A DNA stretch of 29,073 nucleotides from Thamnocephalis sphaerospora (Eukaryota > Zoopagomycota > Zoopagomycetes > Zoopagales > Sigmoideomycetaceae). The translations under genes and the position numbers were made by a program. The notes beneath the pieces are model-generated. The model searched no databases. It saw only the letters and a list, made by a program, of their open reading frames with translations, and had not been told where the DNA came from. The stretch lies in contig KZ992575.1 of assembly GCA_003614735.1 (NCBI GenBank), forward strand, positions 1 through 29,073. Direction: 5' to 3'. Each line of letters begins with the position of its first letter. The first letter of the stretch is position 1. Below are positions 9,095-19,242 of the stretch, in pieces.

Positions 9095-12000
9095 TATGCC
9101 GCAGCCTAACGTGCTGAAAACGCCATCGCGGCTGGCCAAGCGTGTATCGCACACGGTGCGGCGCGTCTTTGGTCGTAAAAAGGACAAGCATGCTGCTGCC
9201 GATGCCGAACAGCTGCCGGGACATACGCGTCCCATGTCCATGCCTCCGCCATCCACTCGCGAGGCGCCCACTAAGCCACTCGTCATTGATCAGCCGGATG
9301 ACTACATCGTCGATATGCTTAATCAGCCGGCAACGCTGCGCCGACAATATGGCTCTTGCGATAGCCTACGCGTTGCCGTGGCGGAATCGCGCGACGTATC
9401 GGCGCCCATTTTGGCATCAACCGTCGGCCCCACAGCTACCCGACCCGTTGCCGGTGACAACAAGCGCAAGCTGCGCACAGACGGACGCATCAAGACGTGG
9501 TGGCGTCGCCTGCGTCGCAAGGATTCGCATCGGCAAGCGCTGGCGCACCGTCGGTACAGCTTGGACAACGTTCAAGGTGCTGCACCATCGGCGCTCGGAA
9601 TTGGTCGGCCACACAGCGTGGCCGTCAGCATGCCTTCCCACGTGGCCAAAGCTCCAAGTAGTGCGGAACCAGTCGTAGCGCCAGCTGCTCAGCCGGCAAC
9701 CACAGCGGCCAAGATGGGCAATGCCCCTGAATCCACACCTTGCCCTTCGTCATCGCCGTCGTCACCATCACCAGGCCCTGCTTCATCCAACGCGTTACCG
9801 AGGTCATCTCCCAGCTTGCCGCAACAGCATCCTAACGACGACACAGCCATCACAGCGCCCATTCCGCAACGCACTATTCCAAACAGCGCACCCAATTTAT
9901 CCGATGCACCTTTGCCCGACCGCTCTGGTAGCGGTCTAGGCATGGCCCGTTTTGGGCGTGCTGTTATCGAAGCACGCTCGTCAATGGAAAGTGCTCGGAG
10001 TCTTGCCAGTGCTATAGTCAATGAAGGCGGTTGGGTGCAGCCGCCATCTCGTGCCAGCAGCGAAGCTTGTCCGCAGCCGCTGTCTCGCACCAGTAGTGGT
10101 AGCGGCTCCAACTGGTCGTCTGTGGTTGCGCGCTACGGCCTGGAGGATGGAGGAGATGACACCTTTGTCGAGGAAGCGACCGGCCGTGCGATTCCTGCTG
10201 CGCCTTGCCTGCCAGGTTCCACTGGCCGCAGCACCGCATCCACTTCCTCCCGGTCGCACACTCGACACAACATGGACGCTGGCTCCGTCTTTGTAGACAC
10301 GCTGCATCTTCCCATGGAGCAGCTGCTGGATCGTAAAAACAGCGTGTCTCGTGAGCGGCAAGCGTCTACGCCTGCGCTCACTACCGCCACCGCTGTCGAG
10401 AAGACAAGCGTGTCCGCGCTGCCATTGCGCGAGTCACTGTCTACGCCAACTACGGCAGCCACGAATAAGCTAATGCCTCTTGGCACGCAGCCACTGATGG
10501 CCAGGACCATGGTGAATGTGCAGGCTGTGCAGGCTCACATTGTTACGCCATCGGTATCGACATTGGAGGCGAAGAGTGCCGTTGTTGCAGAAAGCAAGAC
10601 GTTGGATGCCGACGACACGCTGGTGGGCGATATTGCACCCACTTCAGTTGCCGCACTGCTGTGCCCAGCCAAAAAAGATGTCGACGATCTGGCGGAATTC
10701 AAGGGCAGTACTGAGAAAACATGTGCCGTTTCTCTAGACGCAGAGCCTGCCTCTGCAGAGAGCCAAGCGACAGCGCCGGTGGATGAAGGGTCTGAAGTAC
10801 CGACGACGGAAGCCGCTACTTTGCTTTATGCGCAAGAGCAAGACGCTAGCGTTGAACAAGTAGCTGTGCTGGAGAACGCTGCAGGTGATATTGTACTGGA
10901 TGTAGTGGAGGAAGATCACGATACAACCATTGGATCAAACGATGCGACGGTTGTAGTGGAAGTCGTGGAGATGCCAGCGGACGAAAAGAGCAGCGGATCG
11001 GCTGAGCCCGCGACCGCAAACACCATCGATGCTATAGATGCCGACCCGGTTGGCAGCGATGAGCCATCCGACGTGATCACAACCTGCACGCCATCAGAAC
11101 TAAGCGAAGAGCACATAGAGACGCAGGAAGATAGCGAGACGCTGGATGGTCTATTTGAAGCGATGTTTGCCGAAGAATGGAACGCTTCATTCGCTGGCAA
11201 TGACGCACCTGCCAGCGATGGTTCGCTACTGCTATTTGAGGCCATGCCTTTGGGCAGTAATGCACAGAGTGACCAGTGTCAGAGTGATGCGCCTGAAGAT
11301 GAGACAACATCGCTGCGCTCGCGCCTTTCTACCAACATGAGCCGCGCGCCATCGTCCGCCGCACAGGACCTACCCATGCATGGTCTGAGGCACTAGCTGA
11401 TGATCAATGTGCCACCCATGCTGTCACGGCACTTGCTGCTACCAGCGTCCTGCACCGCGCTTATGATGAAGACAGTGGCGAATTCGCAGACCAAAGCACA
11501 GAGAACGTGAGCGAGTATGCAGCAGACAAGCACACGCCTGCTGATACTCCTGCGCATCGTGGCGTGGCACAATCGGCTGGGACAACAAGCGCGCTTAGGC
11601 GCTCAACATCCGCACCGTCTGCAGTATGTCGGACTACTCCGCCTACGCAGCGCCGCTTCATTCGCCGCGTCAGCTCCTGTGGCGGTGGATTGCGACAGAT
11701 AGCGCCGGGCCTCTCGCCCAACGGTCACCAGCGCACCAAATCGACTGCTGGTTCGGTTATAAGTCATCTGAGTGAAATGGTTGGTAGTCGTCGCCCACCA
11801 AGCCTTCGCACACTCGCTAGCATGGTGCTTCCCGCGGTTGGAGCACCAGCTGAGGAAGTGGCTAGTAATGTGCAGACGTTAGCATCGCTACCCACTGTCA
11901 TACCGGAGGTGGAGGGCATGGATGTACAGCTGCAGGCGGCTCCTCCAATGCGGCGCAAAAGAACTGTAAGTATTCTGTATCGGCTGATGACGCAAGGCCA

Positions 12001-12337
12001 TGTTGCTAACGCAGTGCCCTTACAGATATCTCGACGACGAATGGCCGACCGCGCATCAACCATTATTAAAACGACGAGTGTTGCGGCAAAGCCTAGCCAT
12101 GTTCACTCCACAGCAACGACTAGACGCCCGACCAGCGGCAGCGTTGCCACAGGCTCATCATGGCCTCAGCCTATCAGCGCAATCGCCGAGCTGTTTACCT
12201 TTGCGTGGGCAACGGCAATTCTAATTATCATTGCCTTGCGTGCGCTTAGCTTTGGACTGATACTGAGCCCGGTTTATATGGCTCGATACGGTGGACTTGC
12301 ACTACGCGCGGTGGGAAGTACATTTGGGGTTTGTTGA
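9095..12337 (+). CDS. Large low-complexity protein with a C-terminal membrane segment, unknown function
   Basis: I do not recognise this gene. One frame is open to TAG at 11394-11396; its first ATG is 9095 (MPQPNVLKTPSRL). A second frame is open from 11303 to TGA at 12335-12337. The overlap without a start for the second frame suggests one gene joined by an intron. A GT-AG intron at 11257-11366 (donor GTAATG, acceptor GCACAG) joins the frames correctly and is my best guess. A clear in-frame intron sits at 11966-12025 (donor GTAAGT). The protein would be about 1020 residues. It has a basic start (RLAKRVSHTVRRVFGRKK), a basic stretch with KTWWRRLRRKD, long Ser/Ala/Pro-rich disordered sequence, an acidic region around residues 520-720, and near the end a hydrophobic stretch with LFTFAWATAILIIIALRAL. 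This suggests a tail-anchored or membrane-attached regulator, but that is inference. Confidence 0.6.
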
Positions 12338-12898
12338 TACCGCACTCTCGCTGTACATTTTTCACACGTTCTTTTTGCCTCTTTTGCGTCGCCGACAACA
12401 CAACGTACTGCTGCGCGGTCTCTGATGACTGTTTTCCTCAGTATACGTATGCTAAATGGCAATAAACTGTCATTTTGAGCAAAGACGACTGCACTAATTA
12501 CAGAGCTTTTGCGAAGAAATAGCGTTAGATAGCACAAGCGGTTGATCCTTCTCTCTCAGAAGCGCGGTAGATGTGTTTTACTATTGCTTAGCCCTCATGT
12601 AAATAGACGCAAGTAGACAGCTGTGCTTTTCCGGTGCGCGTTGCCTATCGTGTCGGCCGCCAAGAGTCAGGTTGCCGTCCAGTATAGTGTGCGGTATCGG
12701 CTTATCATTGCCCGCAGTCATGTGCCAATTACTGTGGCCGTGTGCCAATTACCTATCGCCCCCCATTTGAATCGCTTGGCGAGCGTGGGAGTGCCGCTGT
12801 TTTGCCACAGTCACGCGCTGCCCCGAGCTTTGGATGGTGACGCGTTCACTGCTGGCTCCGACATCTTTATCACCACTACTACTCCCATTCACCCCACC
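12338..12898. other. Intergenic region and putative XDH promoter
   Basis: The first part is likely the 3' end region of the large upstream gene. The last 200 bp before the XDH start hold two CCAAT boxes and GATA-type motifs, listed separately. No coding sequence is seen. Confidence 0.5.
12701..12758 (+). promoter_or_regulatory. Direct-repeat CCAAT boxes with flanking GATA-type sites
   Basis: TGTGCCAATTAC occurs twice, at 12721-12732 and 12741-12752, exactly 20 bp apart and about 150-180 bp before the XDH ATG. Each copy holds a CCAAT box, the target of the NF-Y/HAP complex. GATA-type motifs flank them on the minus strand: TGATAAG (12701-12707) and CGATAG (12753-12758). Purine-catabolism genes of other fungi are under GATA-factor nitrogen control, so this fits, but short GATA matches also arise by chance. 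Confidence 0.4.
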
Positions 12899-15800
12899 AT
12901 GACACTGACCACAGACAAAGTCACTTCTGACAGCGCCAAGAAGAGCGAGATGCCGGCATTGCCAGCGTCGACGCTGCTTTTCTACGTGAATGGCACTCGT
13001 GTTGAGCTAAGTCATCCAGACCCTGACCTCACACTACTGCAATATCTGCGCCATATTGGCCTGCGCGGCACCAAGCTGGGTTGCGGCGAAGGTGGCTGTG
13101 GTGCGTAAACCTAGACTGGCGTACAGAATGAACCACGACACAGGCGGCCAACTGATGCATGCGTGTTGCTGACAATGGTGCTGCTGGTGGTCGGTATGAT
13201 GCGTGGAGCATACAGGTGCATGCACGGTCATGGTGTCGAGCTACAACGCAGAGACCCGTTTTGTACAGTATGTGCCGTGCGGATCAAACGGTTGATGCTA
13301 CGCTGTCGTCTCATACATCGCCTCTTTTAGACATGTACCAGTGAACGCATGTCTTGCACCGCTGTGTGCCATGGACGGTAAGCATGTGGTTACTGTCGAA
13401 GGCATCGGACGGTCCAGCAAGCCGCATCCAGTTCAGGAAAGGATTGCACAGATGCATGGCTCGCAATGTGGCTTTTGCACGCCAGGCATCGTCATGTCGC
13501 TGTACACCTTGCTGAGGAACAATCCGAATCCAAGCGAGGAGACAATTGAGGAGACCTTTGATGGTTAGTAAGCATCAGCATCGCCGTTTGGCACACACCA
13601 TTTACCCAAGTGTCTGTGTGGTGATGCTATCCAGGTAATCTCTGTCGCTGCACTGGCTACCGACCAATTCTGGATGCTGCCAAGACGGTGAGCACTGGCG
13701 AATACAATTGCAGTCGACTCGGATGCTAACCGCTGCATCTGAGCCAGTTTGCTGCACCTGAGTGTGCCGAAGCCACCAATGTCAAGGTATGCACCACAAA
13801 GCGCTGCAACCGTGCAATGACGTACTTTAACGCTGTCTTGTTTCGCTATATAGCCAGTAGGTTGTGGTCTGGCCGACTGCTGCATGAACAAGAAGGGCAA
13901 GGACGGCGCTACTGTACAGACTGATATTCCAGGCATGGGCAAGGTAGATGGGTCGAAACATGCGCGCTTTGTTGGCGGAGCAGCTTCCGGCTAATCAACC
14001 GGCTATGTACAGATCAATTTGAAGCAATATGACCCGACGCAGGAGATTCTGTTTCCGCCGGCGCTTATTCAGTACGCGCAGAGCACATTGGGTGTTGGCG
14101 CGCGCCGATCTCTGGTATTTGCAGGCAAGCGTACAGCCTGGCATCGCCCCACAACGCTGCAAGAGCTGCTTCAGCTCAAGGTATGCCCATCTACGGAGAG
14201 TGCAGCAACGCACTTGCTCACACGCGCCACCCATAGAAAACACACCCGGAAGCCAAGCTGATTGCTGGCAACACCGAGATTGGCATTGAAGTCAAGTTCA
14301 AGCACATGCACTATCCAGTTCTCGTGCAAGTTAGCGACTTGCCAGACTTGTGCGGTGTGTCCGTCGATGGTGAGTGCGCAAAAGTGCTGACCGCCTTCTC
14401 TGCGCTGACCTATACGCCGTGGCGTGCTTGCATGACATAGATGAGGGCGTGACACTTGGAGCTGGAGCAACGTTACAGCGCATACAGGATTTCCTGGCCA
14501 GTCAAGTTCTAACACAAGATGTAAGTGCAGATGCGTTTCAGTCTGTGCCAATGTCGCTCACGGTTGAGATAGCACGAACGCACAGAAGCTCTCCGTGCAA
14601 TGCTCAGCAATCTAAAGTGGTTTGCTGGCCGGCAAATCCGCAGTGTCGGCACACTGGCCGGCAACATTGCAACTGCCTCGCCAATATCCGACCTGAACCC
14701 TGTTCTTATTGCGGCTGGCGCGGTGCTTGGTGTTGCTTCTGCCAGCAAAGGCAGTCGAGACATTCCAATGTCCAAGTTCTTCCTTGGCTATCGCAAGACG
14801 GCCCTCGGCCCGGATGAAGTGATTGTTTCGGTGCGCCTGCCGTTCACCAAGCCTGGAGAGTATGTGCGGGCCTACAAGCAAGCGCGCAGAAAGGACGATG
14901 ACATTGCCATTGTCAACGCCGCCATGCGTGTGCGCATTGAGCGCACTGCAGAGGCACACCGGATTGTTGAAAGCACCATTGCATATGGTGGTATGGGCCC
15001 CACTACGGTCATTGCCCGTGATACAGGCGCATCGCTGCTAGGCATCCAGCTGGGCGATCAGGCTGCATTTGATCGCACTACTGATGTTCTCTTACAAAAG
15101 GTAAGCGTGTTTGCGTTGCTACGCGCATTACAGACAACTAATACATGTACTCCAGGAGCTACCACTGCAAGCATCGACACCTGGTGGCATGCCGGAGTAT
15201 CGCATGTCGCTCGCTGCCAGTTTTCTGTTTCGTTTCTGGTGCGATATATGCTTCCACCATGGCGTATGTCCTGCCGAGGATGTCAGCTGTGTAGAGGAGA
15301 TTACGCGCGGGCTTTCGCGCGGCGTGCAAGACTATTCCAACGATAGGTATGCCAAAGCGGCATTCACGGCGTCCATCCTGTTCGCTGCTAACTGTACTCT
15401 TGCAGCGACAACAAGTATGTCGGACAGCCGATGGCGCATATGAGTGCACTGAAGCAAGTGACTGGCGAGGCAGTGTACACGGACGATATTCCTCCTGTTC
15501 AAGGCGAGCTATACGTCTCATTCGTAGCATCCACCAAAGCACATGCGCGTATTTTGAGGTAAGCACCGCTGTGCTGTGCGTGCATCTCAAGCCTGCATCA
15601 CTCACTATTGAGTATTGATGCTTGGTCGCAAAGTGTGGACGCGTCGGCTGCTACCAATGTCGCAGGTGTCGTCGCGTACTTTTCGGCGGCAGATATCCCC
15701 GGCACCAATCGCTGGGGGCCTGTAATCCACGACGAGCTTATCTTTGCCGAAGACGAGGTAGTCTACGTTGGCCAGCCCATCGGTATTATCGTCGCGCAGG

Positions 15801-18674
15801 ACCAGCCTACTGCGCAGCGTGCAGCACGCCTTGTTCACGTAGAATACGAAGACTTGCCTCACGTTCTTACCATTGAGGTGCGGTTGTCTGCCAAGTCCGA
15901 CAAGCAGCAGGCTTGCTCTCTAACTTTCATTTGTCTGTTTAGGATGCAATTGCGACTGAATCGTTCTTTGAAGCACATCGCACGTTGGAGCGCGGTAATT
16001 TGGAATCAGGGCTTGCTGAAGCGGATCACATTTTCGAGGGCAAGTTATAGCATGTGACAGTGTATCTTACGACACCGCTGACATGCACGTTGTTTAGGCG
16101 AATATCGCATGGGTGGTCAAGAGCATTTCTATCTCGGTAGGTTGTTTGCAGAGTATGCACTATCAGCGTTTCGATGCATAGACTCACCGTTGTTATGGTA
16201 ACGCGTAGAGACACAAGGCAGTATTGTAGTGCCCAAAGGAGAAGACGGCGAGATGGAAATCATGTCGTGTACGCAAAACCCCAACGAGACACAACTTATT
16301 GTATCCAAGGTGCTGGGTTTACCGTCTTCGCGGATTGTCTGTCGCGTCAAGCGACTCGGTGGTGGCTTTGGCGGTAAAGAAACACGCAGCATTCCGGTAG
16401 CTGCGGCGCTTGCTGTGGCGGCACATCATCTAGGCCGTCCGGCACGGTACATGCTTGATCGTGACGAAGATATGGCAATTAGCGGACAACGGCATCCGTT
16501 CCTGGGCAGGTGGCGAGTCGGCGTGACAGCCGCTGGCAAGATCACCGCGCTAGATTTGCAGGTAGGCGCATGCAGCCCTGGCATCAGAGTACATGGTTGT
16601 CTGATTGCGTGCGTATGTCGTATCACATTAGTTGTTTTCAAACGGTGGCTGCTCGCTTGATCTTTCGCTTGCAGTAATGGAGCGTGCAATCCTGCATAGC
16701 GACAACTCTTACTACATTCCCAACTGCCGCATCGTTGGTCGTATCTGCCGTACCAACACGCCAAGCAACACTGCGTAAGTAGCAACCGTGTGTCGGTAAC
16801 ATGGTGAGGCTTTCTTGCTCATTTAATATGCACTGTTATCGCAACAACTACAGATTCCGCGGTTTTGGCGGTCCGCAGGGGTCTGCTCATTGCAGAAGCC
16901 TGGGTTCATGAAGTAGCAGAAAAGCTAGGCATGCCAGTGCACAAGTTTCAGGTGAGTATGCGAAATACAGTATGAACAGAACTGGCTGCTAAGATACACG
17001 TTGGCAGGAACTGAACCTCTACAAGGAGGGCCAGCTGACACACTTCAACCAGAAGCTGGTGGACTGGAATGTTCCGCTGATCTGGAAACAGCTAATGGAA
17101 AGCAGCGAGTTTGCTCACCGCCGTGCCAATGTGGACGCTTTTAATGAGCAAACCCGCTGGAAGAAACGTGGATTGTCCATTCTGCCGACCAAGTGAGCAG
17201 GATCATGGCACGTAATGCGTCGTCTGCACAAGCTGATACGCAGCGGTGTGCATTTCAGATTTGGCATCTCGTTCACAGCGCTCCACCTCAATCAGGCTGG
17301 TGCGCTTGTGCACATTTACACAGATGGCTCCATCTTGCTTACACATGGTACGTCAGGCAATGTACCATAGGCTATTCAATTGCATGCGCTAATGCAGCCA
17401 TGCTCTGACTGCGCGTTGCCAACCATCATGCAGGTGGTACCGAAATGGGACAAGGACTGCACACCAAGATGATTCAGGTGTGCGCCGAATGTCTCGGCGT
17501 CCCCATAGAAGCCGTGCACATTAGCGAGACCGCAACCAACACCGTTGCCAATGCAAGTGCTACCGCGGCCAGTGCCTCAAGTGATATCCTTTGCTGCCAT
17601 ACAGTGCGAGATCCATGAGCTGGATAGCAAACATTTGCGTGAATGCCTTAACTCACACCGTACATTTGAATGGTATGGCCATCAAGGATGCATGCGATCA
17701 GCTAAACGCTCGTCTCAAGCCGTATCGCAACAGCCATCCCGACGCATCATTTGCAGAGGTAGCTACCCTTGCGGACTGTGCAGTGGCTGCGTGGCATGGT
17801 ATGCGCACACAAACTCACGCTGTCATGCAACCACAGATCGTTCAAAAGGCGTACTTTGATCGCGTCAACCTCAGCGCAAACGGATTCTACAAAACGCCGG
17901 ATATTGGCTACGATTGGCAGAACAATACCGGGCAAATGTTCTTTTACTTTACGCAGGGTGCTGCTGTTAGCGAGGTAGAGGTGGACGTGCTTACCGGCGA
18001 CCACACTGTGCTGCGCACGGATCTGATGATGGATGTCGGCAAGAGCCTCAACTACGCGCTCGACGTCGGACAGGTGAGCGGCATACACGCGTTTCACCAA
18101 GCTACTTTGTCTCATCACAGACGCCTGTTCGCTGCGCAGATCGAAGGCGCGCTGATGCAGGGTATTGGTGAGTGCACGCGCTGCTGTAGACAGACCATTA
18201 GCGTGACCGTTGATTGACGCTTTGGCCACAGGTTGGTGCACGCTGGAAGAATCAATGTGCTTTCCCAGCGGTCAGATGTTTACGCGTGGCCCGGGAACGT
18301 ACAAGCTGCCTGGCTTCCGCGACATCCCGCAAGACATGCGCATCCACATTTTGAAGAATGGCACATACACCCATCTAAAGACCATCAAGAGCAGCAAAGG
18401 AATTGGCGAGCCGCCACTGTTCCTGGGCGCTACTGTTCTCTTTGCAATTCGAGATGCGCTGCTTTCGGCGAGGTATGCATGACGTATTCGGTATGCAAAC
18501 GAATGCTTGACTGATTGATCGCCATCTAGACGTGATGCTGGCAACACTGGACCGTTGACGTTACAGTCGCCGGCAACAGCAGAGCGTATCCGATTGGCAT
18601 GTGCAGACAAACTGCGATTGGCGTCTCGCGTGCACACTGCGGCAAGCGATCGGCCGTGGGTGGTGGCGCCATAG
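12899..18674 (+). CDS. XDH: Xanthine dehydrogenase (26 exons, with an apparent one-base frameshift)
   Basis: This molybdenum hydroxylase oxidises hypoxanthine to xanthine and urate in purine breakdown. Exons: 12899-13100, 13216-13267, 13331-13563, 13635-13687, 13748-13786, 13854-13943, 14013-14180, 14237-14369, 14441-14520, 14573-15100, 15156-15346, 15406-15558, 15613-15877, 15943-16039, 16098-16136, 16209-16561, 16632-16774, 16854-16951, 17008-17192, 17259-17347, 17434-17583, 17664-17758, 17837-18073, 18140-18167, 18232-18472, 18530-18674; about 1361 residues. 2Fe-2S domains: [19 protein letters not shown] and [11 protein letters not shown] domain: [30 protein letters not shown]. Molybdopterin domain: [45 protein letters not shown] and the catalytic Glu in [11 protein letters not shown] (about residue 1293). 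The Glu in GEMEI and the Arg in AFRGFGG mark a purine enzyme rather than an aldehyde oxidase. One extra base at 16878-16882 (exon 18) breaks the frame between GFGGPQ and LLIAEAW. Intron 21 is AT-AC, intron 14 GC-AG. Confidence 0.94.
16040..16097 (+). other. XDH intron 14, GC-AG
   Basis: The donor is GAGG|GCAAGT and the acceptor TGTTTAG. Exons join as [15 protein letters not shown], the conserved molybdopterin-domain reading. The GT inside GCAAGTTATAG would shift the frame. Confidence 0.85.
17584..17663 (+). other. XDH intron 21, U12-type AT-AC
   Basis: The donor ATATCCTTT is a perfect U12 AT-AC 5' splice site. The branch motif TGCCTTAACT lies at 17644-17653, its A residues 12-13 nt before the terminal AC of CCGTAC. 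Splicing joins ASASSD to [10 protein letters not shown], the normal XDH reading. No GT-AG pair gives this joint. Confidence 0.9.
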
Positions 18675-19242
18675 CTTGGACTTTGCTAGCGATAGTTTTG
18701 TGCTGCCATTATCACATGCACCAGCTGACAGCGTGACCTATGCGAATCAATGAATCGAGAATTGCGTGCTGCAAAGACCAATCTAAACGAACGCTCGCCT
18801 CTTGCATGTTCGCAATCGGCAGGCCAAACCATCATCTAGGCCTAGCGGCATTTGAAGTGCATCTGTGCCACTCAATCACTACTGCAGAAAGGGTATGTTG
18901 TGCCACGCATATTTATGCAAGTGTACACGCAAGCGCTAGCACGATTCAAACTTCACATTTCCAAACTATTACCACCTTGAGCGGACAAGGTAGCAGTACT
19001 GTAGCCGTAGTGAACGGCAATGTGGGTTGATACATATATGCGCCTTTCATGGGGTGCTGTGAATCGTTATGCTTTCCATACTGCTGCAATAACACAAGCA
19101 CGCAGATTTACACTAGAGCAGACTTACAGAAATCTGCAGTTGCTCTGGCTGCGTGTGCTTGCATGTGAGTGCCAATTTAAATTTACCCATCGTAGACAAG
19201 TCGGCCACAATATCAGGTCACTCCACTTCACCTGCAATCAAT
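18675..19242. other. Intergenic region, no gene seen
   Basis: It lies between the XDH stop and the first P450 start. A short perfect inverted repeat (arms ACCTTG and CAAGGT, 6-nt loop, 18974-18991) is the only structure noticed. No coding sequence is supported. Confidence 0.45.

Noticed and set aside
16682-16774. Exon start at the TGCAG before ATGGAGCGT in XDH
   Set aside because: An acceptor there leaves the wrong phase. Reading back to the acceptor at 16631 gives [19 protein letters not shown], the conserved sequence, in the right phase.
12899-18674. Aldehyde oxidase instead of xanthine dehydrogenase
   Set aside because: The Glu in GEDGEMEI and the Arg in AFRGFGGPQ, both typical of purine-oxidising enzymes, are present.
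18974-18991. Short inverted repeat (ACCTTG and CAAGGT arms) as a terminator or operator
   Set aside because: Six-base arms are expected by chance in this length, and nothing ties it to a gene end or start.
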